From Halobellus sp. MBLA0158 (GTDB lineage: Archaea > Halobacteriota > Halobacteria > Halobacteriales > Haloferacaceae), in the NCBI RefSeq assembly GCF_041477585.1, contig NZ_JBGNYA010000001.1:1736001-1800000 (forward strand): 64,000 nucleotides of DNA, in the 5' to 3' direction. Below, piece by piece: positions 32,996 through 42,126 of this stretch. Made by a program: the position numbers and the translations under genes. Position 1 is the first letter of the stretch; each line of letters opens with the position of its first letter. Below the pieces are notes generated by a model. That model had not been told where the DNA came from. It searched no databases and saw only the letters and a program-made list of their open reading frames with translations.

Positions 32996-34351
32996 CTACT
33001 CGCTCTCGTCGAACTGGTCGAGCGAGGCCTGGCCCCGACCCGACGGCCGTCCCGCCCGTCGACGGCCGTCGCGCTCGTCCGACCGGCGGCCGCCGTCCCC
33101 CGCGGCTTCCGCAGTCTCCGCATCCTCCGCGGTCTCGGCGCCCTCCCACCCGTCGAGCCGGGCCTGCTCGCCGTCCGCAAACGAGAGGTTCGAGACGCGG
33201 ACGCCGAGCTTCCGGACGGCGTCGTCTTCGAACTCCGCGAGCAACTCCAGGGCGACGGACTCCACCAGATCGGGGTCGTCGACGGGCCCCGAGAGCGACC
33301 GCTCGCGGGTGTTGATGTCGTACGGCGGCAGCACGGCCTTGATGCCGATGGTCCGGTAGGTCGCCCCGCGATTCTGCGCCCGCGAGGCGACGTCGGCGGC
33401 CAGCGCCGCGACCCGCTCGCGCTTCTCCGCCGCGCTCTCTGTCGCCTCCGCGAACGCCGACTCCCGCGAGAGGCTCTTCGGCCGGCCCGTGGGCGTCACC
33501 TCGCGGTCGTCGACGCCGCGGGCGCGGTCGCGGAGTTCGGGCCCGCGGGAACCGAACGCCGACCGGAGTTCTGCGGGGTCCGCGTCCGCGAGGCCGCCGG
33601 CGGTCTCGATGCCCATCTCTCCGAGGCGGTCGGCCGTCACCGGCCCGATCCCGTGGACCGATTCGACCGGGAGCGGCGCGAGGAACTCCGCGACCCGTCC
33701 GGGCTCGACGACGACGAGGCCGTCGGGTTTGTCGTGGTCGGAGGCGATCTTCGCGGTCGACATATTCGATGCGACGCCGACGCTGGCGGGGACGCCGACC
33801 TCGCGGGCGATCCGCTGTTTCACGTGGCGGGCGTACCCCTCGGCCAGCGTCCGCTCGCCGTCCGGCCCCCGGTCCCAGGAGGTGCGGTCGGTGACGTCGA
33901 GGTACGCCTCGTCGATGCTCACCTCTCGGACGACGTCGGCCGAGTCGTGGAGGATCTCTTTCACCTCCCCCGCGACCTCGCGGTAGAACTCCAGGTCGAC
34001 CGGGCGGTAGTGGCCGACCGTGTCGGCGTCGGTCTCGGATTCTGACTCGGATCCCGATTCCGACTCGTTTCCCTCGGCCGTCGCTTCCGCTGCGCGCGGC
34101 AGCCGTTCGAGCGCCTGCGAGATCGGCTGGGCGCTCTCGACGCCGTATTCTCGGGCCTCGTAGCTCGCGGTCGCGACCGCCCCGAACGTCTCGCCCGCTT
34201 CGTAGCCCATCCCGACCACGACCGGCTCCTCGCGGAGTGCGGGCTCCCGCAGGCGCTCGCAGGAGGCGTAAAAGCAGTCCATATCGACGTGGAGGATGAT
34301 CCGCGAGGAGGGGCCGCGGCTCACGTCGTGAGCATATTCGTCCAGATTCAC
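32996..34351 (-). CDS. dinB: DNA polymerase IV (Y-family translesion polymerase DinB)
   Basis: The 451 residues carry the Y-family catalytic acids D23 and D25 (HVDMDCFYASCE) and D147-E148 (VSIDEAYLD). Helix-hairpin-helix motifs follow in VESVHGIGPVTADRLGEMG. Little-finger residues are at TYRTIGIKAVLPPYD. The extreme C-terminus QASLDQF (441-447) is a PCNA-interacting peptide. A Ser/Glu insertion (ESESGSESESE, about 96-106) in the palm/fingers is specific to this protein. The start is a GTG. It copies damaged DNA with low fidelity. Confidence 0.93.
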   Translation of the reverse strand: MNLDEYAHDVSRGPSSRIILHVDMDCFYASCERLREPALREEPVVVGMGYEAGETFGAVATASYEAREYGVESAQPISQALERLPRAAEATAEGNESESGSESESETDADTVGHYRPVDLEFYREVAGEVKEILHDSADVVREVSIDEAYLDVTDRTSWDRGPDGERTLAEGYARHVKQRIAREVGVPASVGVASNMSTAKIASDHDKPDGLVVVEPGRVAEFLAPLPVESVHGIGPVTADRLGEMGIETAGGLADADPAELRSAFGSRGPELRDRARGVDDREVTPTGRPKSLSRESAFAEATESAAEKRERVAALAADVASRAQNRGATYRTIGIKAVLPPYDINTRERSLSGPVDDPDLVESVALELLAEFEDDAVRKLGVRVSNLSFADGEQARLDGWEGAETAEDAETAEAAGDGGRRSDERDGRRRAGRPSGRGQASLDQFDESE

Positions 34352-34414
34352 ACCGGCTCACCCCCCGGTGTGGGCCACAGCAGTACGTCCTCGCGGAGCG
34401 CGCGTAGGTACGAA

Positions 34415-34432
34415 GCGGACACTATGGCGTTC
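34415..34432 (+). repeat. Left copy of an 18-bp direct repeat flanking the CAP-protein segment
   Basis: GCGGACACTATGGCGTTC matches the copy at 35336 in 17 of 18 bases. Both copies include an ATGGCGTTC that could have been the start of a gene. The pair brackets the low-GC segment with the CAP gene. Confidence 0.5.
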
Positions 34433-34571
34433 GAGCTTCGGAATTCGCCGATGGCCGATCTCGAACCCATCACGCACGCGAGCCCTTAGAGACGTACTGT
34501 GAAGACATTGGCGGGGAATTTCCTCGCGTACGGCCGGACAGTATCACCCACCAAGCTCGTCGGGTGAGGTC

Positions 34572-35159
34572 TTACCCGCACACCGCCTGTGTGACGTAGA
34601 CGCGTCGTCCGTCGTCAGTCTCGGCCGTCGCGACGCCGATCCCTTCGCTTTCGAACGCGTCCTCCAGAATGACATCCTGATTGCCCGGCGAATTCATCCA
34701 CTGACGGACGATCCCGTGGGCGATCTTCGTCTCGTTCCCCTCGTAATTCACGTAGTCGTCCTCCACCGCGATGCGCTGATTGGCGTACGTGTACGCGACG
34801 TTTTCGCCGACGGTTTCACACTCGTACTGTGATTCGGGATCCGATCCCTGCAGTCGGCGCCGCTCGGCCATCGTCTCGGTGTGTTCTTCCGCACGCTCTG
34901 CAATGTGCTGGGAGTACTGCAGGCGGTCCACTCGACGGTCAGCCCGGATCTCGTTGATTCGCGCGTGTACTGTCCGCCTGATCTCGGTCTCGTTGAGGGT
35001 GTCCGCGGACGAGGCGTCCGAAAATCCGCTCTCGGCCTCTTCAATACTGTCTGTGACCAGTTCGTTCACGCCGATATCCGCCACTTGAACGGGACCGATC
35101 GGTGTCACTACGACAACGACAGTGCTCACAAGCAGAACGACCGTGAGCAGTCGTTTCAC
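34572..35159 (-). CDS. Secreted CAP-domain (SCP/PR-1-like) protein
   Basis: The 195 residues begin with a signal or anchor helix MKRLLTVVLLVSTVVVVVTP. The CAP core follows: VHARINEIRADRRVDRLQYS, HIAERAEEHTETMAERRR, CETVGENVAYTY and HGIVRQWMNSPGNQDVILED with IGVATAETDDGRRVYVTQAVCG. The conserved His and Glu of the CAP cavity are visible. CAP proteins act outside the cell, often binding lipids. Base composition is clearly lower in GC than the neighbours, and an 18-bp direct repeat flanks the segment, so acquisition by insertion is likely. Confidence 0.83.
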   Translation of the reverse strand: MKRLLTVVLLVSTVVVVVTPIGPVQVADIGVNELVTDSIEEAESGFSDASSADTLNETEIRRTVHARINEIRADRRVDRLQYSQHIAERAEEHTETMAERRRLQGSDPESQYECETVGENVAYTYANQRIAVEDDYVNYEGNETKIAHGIVRQWMNSPGNQDVILEDAFESEGIGVATAETDDGRRVYVTQAVCG

Positions 35160-35335
35160 GCGAAATAAAATTAAATGCAGGTGTAAAAAATTATTGGTGA
35201 ATTAACACTTAATTGGTCGTGCGAAGACACACGGAATGTTGTCTTGCTCGATGACCACGAGCAAAACTGCGGTAGCGATGGCTAGAAACAGTGGGACACC
35301 GTCACGACGGTCCGTTCGGAAGGGTGGTGGCCGGA

Positions 35336-35353
35336 GCGGCCACTATGGCGTTC
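35336..35353 (+). repeat. Right copy of the 18-bp direct repeat flanking the CAP-protein segment
   Basis: GCGGCCACTATGGCGTTC repeats the sequence at 34415 with one change, 921 bp away. Downstream the two contexts diverge. Confidence 0.5.
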
Positions 35354-35422
35354 CCGAACCGGAGTGAATGTGGATCCGACGGATCGACGGACGTGGGGCG
35401 TCGCTCGGTCGCGCGGGCGGCC

Positions 35423-35851
35423 TTACTTCAGCCGTTCCTGGAGGAACGACGGGTGGGCTGCGGTGATCCCCTCGATCGAGAGGATCGTCTCGGAGATGAC
35501 GTCGCCGAGGGCGTCGCCGTCGCGGGCGCGGACCTCCGCCATCAGCATGTGGTCGCCCGAGGAGGTGTACAGCGACTCGACGGCGTCGAGTTCCTTGAGC
35601 TCGCGGGTCGCCTCCACGTAGCGCTCCGAGGAGACGTCGAGCCCGACCAGCGCGATCGAGGTCTCCGAGAGCTTCTTGGGGTCGACGTCGGCGGAGTAGC
35701 CGACGATGATTCCCTCTTCTTCCATCTTCCGGATGTACTTCCGAACCGTGGGCTTCGAGACGTCCGCGCGTTCTGCGATCTCCGAGTACGACGCCTGGGC
35801 GTCCTCTTCGAGCACGTCGAGGATACGCCCCTCCGTCGATGTGGTCTCCAT
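35423..35851 (-). CDS. Lrp/AsnC family transcriptional regulator near korAB
   Basis: The 142 residues have an N-terminal winged helix (GRILDVLEEDAQASYSEIAE, SKPTVRKYIRKMEEEGIIVG) and a RAM domain (LVGLDVSSERYVEATRELKE, SLYTSSGDHMLMAEVRARDG). It resembles haloarchaeal LrpA-type proteins. It lies directly downstream of korAB on the same strand and ends close to the direct repeat, so it may report amino acid or 2-oxoacid status to that operon (inference from position). Confidence 0.87.
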   Translation of the reverse strand: METTSTEGRILDVLEEDAQASYSEIAERADVSKPTVRKYIRKMEEEGIIVGYSADVDPKKLSETSIALVGLDVSSERYVEATRELKELDAVESLYTSSGDHMLMAEVRARDGDALGDVISETILSIEGITAAHPSFLQERLK

Positions 35852-36010
35852 ACCCGTACGTTTTGGTCGATAGAAAAAATACCTTCCGAATAAACAAAGC
35901 GAACTCGCGAGGATGAAATACGTCGGCCGCGGCGCGTCAAAACGCCGGAATCCGGCCGGGAACTTCCCGCGGCCGGGGGCCGCAGTCTGCCGATCTGCGG
36001 CCGTGAGGCG

Positions 36011-36946
36011 TTACTTGTGCTTGTCGAGGAACGAGTCGTAGACGCGTTCCCACTCGTAGTCGTCGTCGAAGTACCGCTCCGCGAGCGGCTCGTCGGGGAT
36101 CTCGCCGATGCGCTGTTTCTCCTGCTGGTAGGAGGGGCGGTCGTCGACGTAGTACCGGCCGGTGAGGACGGTCCCCTCGTGGAGCGCGTTCTCCGTCTCG
36201 AACATCATCTCGGAGGCCTCCGAGCGGTCGGTGTTGTCGAACTCGTAGTCCTCGGAGTCGTTGACGTCGATGTAGGGGACGTACTGCTTTGCGTCCTTGT
36301 TCCAGGTCGGACACTGGGTGAGGAAGTCGACGTGCGAGAAGCCGTCGTGTTCGATGGCCTCGACGATGATCTCTTTGGCCTGGTTCGGATTGACGGCGGC
36401 CGTCCGGGCGATGTAGGAGGCGCCGGCGTTCAGCGACATCGACAGCGGCCGGATCGGATCCTTCGCCGACCCGTGGGGCTGGGTCTTGGACTTGTGGCCC
36501 TTCGGCGACGTCGGGGAGGTCTGGCCCTTCGTCAGCCCGAAGATCTCGTTGTTGAACACGATGTAGGTGATGTCGTGGTTCTCCCGGGCCGTGTGCATGA
36601 AGTGGTTGCCGCCGATCCCGTAGCCGTCGCCGTCGCCGCCGGCGGCGACGACGGTCAGGCCGGGGTTCGCCAACTTCGCCGCCCGCGCGATCGGGAGCGA
36701 GCGGCCGTGGATCGTGTGGAAGCCGTAGCTGTCGAAGTAGCTGTTCAGCTTGCCCGAACACCCGATGCCCGTGCAGACGAGCATCTCCTCGGGCGAGAGG
36801 CCGAGTTCGGCGGCCGCGCCCTTCAGAGCCTTCAGGACCCCGAAGTCGCCGCAGCCGGGACACCAGGTGGGCTGGGGTTCGAGGCCGGGGGTGTACTCGT
36901 TGCGGTCGCGTTCGACGTCTTCACCGATTGCACTGAATGCGCTCAT
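36011..36946 (-). CDS. korB: 2-oxoacid:ferredoxin oxidoreductase beta subunit
   Basis: The 311 residues hold the TPP-binding domain: TWCPGCGDFGVLKAL (C29, C32), VCTGIGCSGK, and the TPP/Mg motif GGDGDGYGIGGNHF. FNNEIFGLTKGQTSPTS is the family loop after it. With KorA it oxidatively decarboxylates a 2-oxoacid to acyl-CoA, reducing ferredoxin. Haloarchaea have separate pyruvate and 2-oxoglutarate enzymes; I favour the 2-oxoglutarate type but cannot prove it. Its ATG is 2 nt after the korA stop. Confidence 0.88.
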   Translation of the reverse strand: MSAFSAIGEDVERDRNEYTPGLEPQPTWCPGCGDFGVLKALKGAAAELGLSPEEMLVCTGIGCSGKLNSYFDSYGFHTIHGRSLPIARAAKLANPGLTVVAAGGDGDGYGIGGNHFMHTARENHDITYIVFNNEIFGLTKGQTSPTSPKGHKSKTQPHGSAKDPIRPLSMSLNAGASYIARTAAVNPNQAKEIIVEAIEHDGFSHVDFLTQCPTWNKDAKQYVPYIDVNDSEDYEFDNTDRSEASEMMFETENALHEGTVLTGRYYVDDRPSYQQEKQRIGEIPDEPLAERYFDDDYEWERVYDSFLDKHK

Positions 36947-36948
36947 TG

Positions 36949-38844
36949 TTAGTCACTCGCTGCGGGGACGAATTTGGTCTCGTGGCCGGGGAGCGTCCCG
37001 TCCTCGACGATGCTCGTGACGAACCCGTCGACGATCTCGCCGGGCTCGAAGGGGTTGCCGTTGTACTTCAGCAGGCTCGAGAGCTTCTCGCCGTAGCGAC
37101 CGAGTTCCTTCTGCGTCAGGCCGCGGAACTGCGCGGAGGCGTTCATCTCGACGACGAGCACCTCGTCGACGCTCTCGATGAACGCCGAGACCTCCTCGAC
37201 CGGGTAGGGTGCGAGTTCGGATACGCCCAGCGACTTCACCGAGTGTCCCTGCTCGTTGAGTTCGTCGACGGCCTCCTCGACGGTGCCCTGCTGGGAGCCG
37301 AACGTCATGATCCCGTACTCGGCGTCCTCGGGGCCGTGGTGGGCGTTCGTGCCCTCGTCGGCGTCGAGGTCGGCGCGGATGGCCTCCATCTTCTCCATCC
37401 GGCGATCGACCTGATTGACGCGGTTGTCGGGGTCCTCGGAGATGTGCCCCGCGGGCATGTGTTCGTTGCCGGTCGCGAGGTAGCGACCACCCTCCTGGCC
37501 CGGGATCGACCGGGGGCTGACGCCGTCGTCGACGTCGTGCTGGAAGCGGTTGTACTTCCCGGAGGGGTCGTGCGGCGCGTCCGCGAGCTCAGCCTCGGTG
37601 ACGACCGACCCGAGGTCGGGGTTGGGTTCCTCGTCGAAGACGCTGGCCGGAACGTTCTGGAGTTCGCCGCCGTTCTTCTGGTCGTAGAGGACGATCGCCG
37701 GGATCTGGTACTCGTAGGCGATCTGGAACGCCCGGCGGGTCTGGCGGTACGCCTCCTCCGCGCCGGCGGGCGCGAAGACGACGCGGTGGGAGTCGCCCTG
37801 GGAGGTGTAGAGGACGTGTTCGAGGTCGGCCTGTTCGGGCTTGGTCGGCATCCCGGTCGAGGGGCCGGCGCGCATCGCCTCCACGAGGACGACGGGCGTC
37901 TCCGTCATCTCGGCGAGGCCCAGCGGCTCGGACATCAGCGCGAAGCCGCCGCCCGAGGAGCCGGACATCGCCTTGACGCCGGCGTGGGAGGCCCCCAGCG
38001 CCAGCGCGGCCGCGGCGATCTCGTCTTCGACCTGCTCTGAGATGCCGCCGACCTCGGGGAGGTTCTGCGACATGATGGTGAAGACCTCGGTCCAGGGGGT
38101 CATCGGGTAGCCCGCGATGAACCGACAGCCCTCGTCGAGCGCGCCGTAGGCGATGGAGTCCGAGCCCGAGATGAGGACCTGGTCCTCGTCGTGGTCGCCC
38201 TCCGGCACCGAGATGTCGGGGGCGTCGGCGTCGAACTCCTCCTGGACGGTCTCGTAGGCGTCGTCGAAGACCGACATATTCGGCTCGAACACCTTCTCGG
38301 GCATCGTGTCCTCCATCAGGCTCTTGATGACCCGCGGTTCGATGTTCGCGATGGCGCAGGTGACGGCGACGCCCGCGGTGTTCCGCATGACCTCGCGCCC
38401 GTGTTCGCGCGCGATCGTGCGGAGGTCGATGTCGTAGACGTGCCAGCCGTTATCCGCGACGCGCTCGTCGAAGTCCGGGATGTCCTCGGTGTCGAGGAGC
38501 CCGGAGTCGTAGACGATGACGCCACCCTCGTTCAGCTCGTCGAGATTCTCGGACAGCGGCTTTACCTCCTCGTTGCCGTAGTAGGCGTTCTCCTGGGGGT
38601 TCCGGGCGAAGGAGTCGCCCAGCGCGAGGAGGAAGTTGTACCCGTCACCGCGCGACTTCACGGGGTCCTCGGAGACGCGGACCTCCGTGTAGGTGTGACC
38701 ACCACGGATGCGCGACGGGTAGTGACGATGCGTGAATACGTGTAGGCCCGCTCGCATCAGGGCCTTAGCGAAGTTCTGGCTCGTCGAGGCGATCCCGTCT
38801 CCGGAACCACCCGCGATTCGCCAGATGAGTTCGTCGTCAGTCAT
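36949..38844 (-). CDS. korA: 2-oxoacid:ferredoxin oxidoreductase alpha subunit (gamma-alpha fusion)
   Basis: The 631 residues fuse a gamma domain (about 1-190, LIWRIAGGSGDGIASTSQNF, YPSRIRGGHTYTEVR) to an alpha domain (about 205-631, FIAGYPMTPWTEVF, AMSGSSGGGFALMSEPLG, VLVEAMRAGPSTGMPTKPEQ). This is the two-subunit archaeal layout lacking a ferredoxin-like delta subunit. The ATG at 38844 is preferred over a GTG four codons upstream, because MTDDELIWRIAGG is the usual opening. It is the first gene of korAB. Confidence 0.88.
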   Translation of the reverse strand: MTDDELIWRIAGGSGDGIASTSQNFAKALMRAGLHVFTHRHYPSRIRGGHTYTEVRVSEDPVKSRGDGYNFLLALGDSFARNPQENAYYGNEEVKPLSENLDELNEGGVIVYDSGLLDTEDIPDFDERVADNGWHVYDIDLRTIAREHGREVMRNTAGVAVTCAIANIEPRVIKSLMEDTMPEKVFEPNMSVFDDAYETVQEEFDADAPDISVPEGDHDEDQVLISGSDSIAYGALDEGCRFIAGYPMTPWTEVFTIMSQNLPEVGGISEQVEDEIAAAALALGASHAGVKAMSGSSGGGFALMSEPLGLAEMTETPVVLVEAMRAGPSTGMPTKPEQADLEHVLYTSQGDSHRVVFAPAGAEEAYRQTRRAFQIAYEYQIPAIVLYDQKNGGELQNVPASVFDEEPNPDLGSVVTEAELADAPHDPSGKYNRFQHDVDDGVSPRSIPGQEGGRYLATGNEHMPAGHISEDPDNRVNQVDRRMEKMEAIRADLDADEGTNAHHGPEDAEYGIMTFGSQQGTVEEAVDELNEQGHSVKSLGVSELAPYPVEEVSAFIESVDEVLVVEMNASAQFRGLTQKELGRYGEKLSSLLKYNGNPFEPGEIVDGFVTSIVEDGTLPGHETKFVPAASD

Positions 38845-39169
38845 ATCTGAGCTCACGGCCCGCGTGGGCCACTACCGAACACTTTCGAAAGGACTCGATT
38901 AAAGCCTTTGCTATACGTTACCAAGGAAAGATGATGATAGACCTAATATATGGACGTAAGATGCACTATATCGAGATATCGTGGAATAATATAAAGAATG
39001 AGTGAGAATTACAATTCGTATGTTTAGTTTAGATGTATTGTATCGACGGAACAGAACTGCACCCGTCCGGAGATTTCGGATACGTCCGACAAAGCCGGAT
39101 CGAATCCAAGTTATATCCGATATACTCGAAATCTATAGTGTTCGGCCGCGGACCGACCGCCCCCGAGGG
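38845..39169. other. AT-rich intergenic region between korA and aroC, no gene seen
   Basis: The 325 bp are markedly AT-rich at about 38880-39140 compared with surrounding genes. On the minus strand GGCTTTAATCG near 38896-38906 is a plausible korA promoter with a leader of about 30 nt. ATATC-GA-GATAT near 38968-38979 is a small palindrome. No ORF with haloarchaeal codon use is present. Confidence 0.6.
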
Positions 39170-40321
39170 TTACTCGTTGTCGGGGCTGGAGGGGTGGTAG
39201 TCGGTGTCGTACTCGCCCGGCTGGTCGTCGAGCCGATCGGGGTTGATCCGCCCGCCGAGGAGCATAAAGTCGAGGATTGTGAGGTTCAGCATCGCCTCGA
39301 CGACCGGGACCGCACGCGGCGGCAACACGGGGTCGTGGCGGCCGACGACCTGGATTTCCTTTTCCTCGCCGGTCTCCCAGTCGACGGTCTTCTGCTGTTT
39401 CGGGATCGACGTGGGGGCGTGCCAGGTGACCTCGCCGTAGATCGGCTGGCCGGTGGTGATGCCGCCCTGAAGGCCGCCGTGTTTGTTGCCCTCCGGGACG
39501 GGATCGCCCTCGTCGCTGAACTCCCAGTCCTCGTTTCGGTCCTTGCCGGTCCACTCGCGGGCCTCCTTCCCGAGGCCGAACTCGAACGCGGTGGTCGCCG
39601 GGATCGACATCATCGCTTGGCCGAGCCGCGAGGGGAACGAATCGAACCGCGGCGCGCCCAGACCGCGCGGGACGCCCTGCGCCTCGAAGTAGATCGAGCC
39701 GCCGATCGAGTCACCCTCCTGCTGGTACTCGTCGATGAGGTCGCGCATCTCCTCGGCGGTCTCGGGATCGGCACACCGGACTTCGTTCTCCTCCGTGTGT
39801 TCGAGCATCTCCTCGAAGGTGACCTCGGGGGCCTTGATGTCGCCGATCTGATTGACGTGGGCTTTGACCTGGACGCCCTCGGTTTCGAGGACCTTCTTCG
39901 CGATCGCGCCGGCGGCGACCCAGTTCACCGTCTCCCGCGCGGAGGAGCGCCCGCCGCCGCCCCAGTTACGCGTCCCGAACTTCGCCGAGTAGGTGAAGTC
40001 GCCGTGGCTCGGCCGCGGGGCCGTGACGTACGGCTCGTACTTGCCCGAGCGGGCGTCCTTGTTCTCGATGACCATCCCGATCGGGGTGCCCGTCGTGTAG
40101 CCGTCCTGGATCCCGGAGTTGATCGAGACCGCGTCGGGCTCGCCCCGCGAGGTCGTGATCATCGACTGTCCCGGCTTTCGCCGGTCCAGTTCCGCCTGGA
40201 CGTCCTCCTCGTCGAGTTCGAGCCCCGCCGGACAGCCCGAGACGGTCACGCCCATCGCGTCGCCGTGGCTCTCGCCGTAGGTGGTGACCTGGAAGAGCCG
40301 GCCGAATCGGTTGCCGTTCAT
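39170..40321 (-). CDS. aroC: Chorismate synthase
   Basis: The 383 residues show the FMN-binding chorismate synthase motifs: FGRLFQVTTYGESHG, GCPAGLELDEEDVQAELDRR, RPSHGDFTYSAKFG, GGGRSSARETVNWVAAGAIA and GALRD-like DSFPSRLGQAMMSIPA. It eliminates phosphate from EPSP to give chorismate, the branch point to aromatic amino acids. EPSP synthase is encoded about 3 kb further on, with two unrelated genes between. Confidence 0.95.
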   Translation of the reverse strand: MNGNRFGRLFQVTTYGESHGDAMGVTVSGCPAGLELDEEDVQAELDRRKPGQSMITTSRGEPDAVSINSGIQDGYTTGTPIGMVIENKDARSGKYEPYVTAPRPSHGDFTYSAKFGTRNWGGGGRSSARETVNWVAAGAIAKKVLETEGVQVKAHVNQIGDIKAPEVTFEEMLEHTEENEVRCADPETAEEMRDLIDEYQQEGDSIGGSIYFEAQGVPRGLGAPRFDSFPSRLGQAMMSIPATTAFEFGLGKEAREWTGKDRNEDWEFSDEGDPVPEGNKHGGLQGGITTGQPIYGEVTWHAPTSIPKQQKTVDWETGEEKEIQVVGRHDPVLPPRAVPVVEAMLNLTILDFMLLGGRINPDRLDDQPGEYDTDYHPSSPDNE

Positions 40322-40423
40322 TACCTCGCCGTCGTGGTTCCGTCCATATATACGTTGCAGAAAGTGGTGGGTCTCGGCCGCGGACGGCGCGTTCGACCCC
40401 TACGGACCGTTCAGACGCCCCGC

Positions 40424-42022
40424 TCACCACGGCCCGGCGTCGCCGACGACGGTCCGGGTCTGCTCGCGCATAAACTGCGGCAGGTACCAGTAGCCGCCCG
40501 CGAACTTGCTCGTCGTGCCCGAGGCCTTCCAGCCGCCGAACGGCTGGGCCTGCACGAGCGCGCCGGTCGTCGCGCTCTGTGACCGATTGACGTAGCACAT
40601 CCCCGACTCGATCCGGTCGAGCCACGTCTCGATCTCGGCGTCGTCCTCGGAGAACAGTCCGGCACAGAGGCCGTACTCGCTGTCGTTGGACTTCCGGATG
40701 CCCTCGTCGAGACCGCCGACCGGATGGATCGTCACGAAGGGAACGAAGTGCTCCTCGCGCGCCACGTCGTGGTCGTGCGGGACGTCGACGGCGACCGTCG
40801 GCCGCACGTACCGCCCGGCCGCGCCGTCGACAGCGCCGACGACCTCGCCGCCGGTGAGCACGCGCCCGACCTCCCGGGCAGTCTCACAGACCTCGCGGTA
40901 CCGTTCCACGGCGTCGTCATCGACGAGCGGCGCGACGACGGCCCCGGGATCGTCGGGCGCGCGGTCCGGGATTTCCTCTGTGGTCTCGACGAGCCGTTCG
41001 GTGAACGCGTCGGCGACGTCCTCGTGGACGTAGACGCGGGAGGTGGCCGAGCACTTCTGGCCGCCGAAGCCGAACGCGCCGTAGCGCACGCCCTCGACGG
41101 CCTTCTCCAGGTCGGCCTCGGCCGTCACTGTGACGGGGTTCTTCCCGCCGAGTTCCGCGATCACGGGCCCCGGCTTCTCCCGTTCCACGAAGCTCCGCTC
41201 GATCTCTCTGCCGACGGCGCGGGAGCCGGTGAAGGCGACGCCGCTCACGTCTTCGTGTCCGACGAGCGGCTCTCCGACGGTCCGGCCGCCGCCGGTGACG
41301 AGATTGAGGGCGCCGTCGGGGACGCCCGCGTCCGAGAGGATCGAGACCGCCTCGTGGGCGATCAGCGGGGTCGCGCTCGCCGGCTTCGCGACGACGGTGT
41401 TACCGGTGATGAGCGCGCCCGTCGTCATCCCGACGAAGATGGCGAAAGGGAAGTTGAACGGCCCGACGACCCCGAAGACGCCGTACGGTTCGAGGACGTT
41501 CCGACAGCGCTGGCCGGGCGTCGGCTCGCCGGTATCGAGGCGGTAGCCCTCGTTGCGTTCGAGTTCGCGGGCGTAGAACCGCAGGAAGTCGATTCCCTCG
41601 TCGACGTCGGCGACCGCCTCGAACCGGTTCTTCCCTGCTTCCAGGGTGAGGACCGCCGCGAGCTCGTACCGGCGGTCGCGGGCGCGCTCTGCGGCCTCCC
41701 GGAAGATCGCCGCGCGGTCGCGCCAGTGGGTGTGCCGCCATTCGTCGAAGGCGTCGGTCGCGGCGGCGACCGCGCGGTCGACGTCGCCCTCGTCCCCGCT
41801 CGCGAACTCGCCGACGAGGAGGTCCGTCTCGCCGGGGCTCTCGACGCTGAACCGCTCGTCGCGCTCGACCGCCGCGCCGTCGATCACGAGCGGGTGCGAC
41901 TCCCCGAGGTCGTCGCGGACGCGCTCGACGGCCGACTCGTAGCGGTCGTGAAATTCGTCGAGCGTTCCCTCGCGCCGGTGGGTGAACGCCGTCTGTTCGT
42001 TCTCGAAGGGTTGCGAGCGCAT
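40424..42022 (-). CDS. Aldehyde dehydrogenase, L-glutamate gamma-semialdehyde (P5C) dehydrogenase type
   Basis: The 532 residues match the P5C dehydrogenase subgroup in length and in the N-terminal helix-rich region (SAVERVRDDLGESHPLVIDG). The catalytic residues are E290 in ELGGKNP and C324 in FGGQKCSATSR; GPFNFPFAIF and FTGSRAVGREI are NAD-binding blocks. It oxidises glutamate semialdehyde to glutamate at the end of proline, ornithine or arginine breakdown. The start is at MRSQPFENEQ (42022). It is divergent from an aminotransferase that could supply the semialdehyde. Confidence 0.85.
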   Translation of the reverse strand: MRSQPFENEQTAFTHRREGTLDEFHDRYESAVERVRDDLGESHPLVIDGAAVERDERFSVESPGETDLLVGEFASGDEGDVDRAVAAATDAFDEWRHTHWRDRAAIFREAAERARDRRYELAAVLTLEAGKNRFEAVADVDEGIDFLRFYARELERNEGYRLDTGEPTPGQRCRNVLEPYGVFGVVGPFNFPFAIFVGMTTGALITGNTVVAKPASATPLIAHEAVSILSDAGVPDGALNLVTGGGRTVGEPLVGHEDVSGVAFTGSRAVGREIERSFVEREKPGPVIAELGGKNPVTVTAEADLEKAVEGVRYGAFGFGGQKCSATSRVYVHEDVADAFTERLVETTEEIPDRAPDDPGAVVAPLVDDDAVERYREVCETAREVGRVLTGGEVVGAVDGAAGRYVRPTVAVDVPHDHDVAREEHFVPFVTIHPVGGLDEGIRKSNDSEYGLCAGLFSEDDAEIETWLDRIESGMCYVNRSQSATTGALVQAQPFGGWKASGTTSKFAGGYWYLPQFMREQTRTVVGDAGPW

Positions 42023-42126
42023 ACGGAAACTGAGGGGCCGCGACACCATAACTGTGACACCGACCCGCACACAGCAGGTGGGGCGTCCGCCCGTGGAGTT
42101 ATGCGGTCCGGCGGCGACCATCCGCT

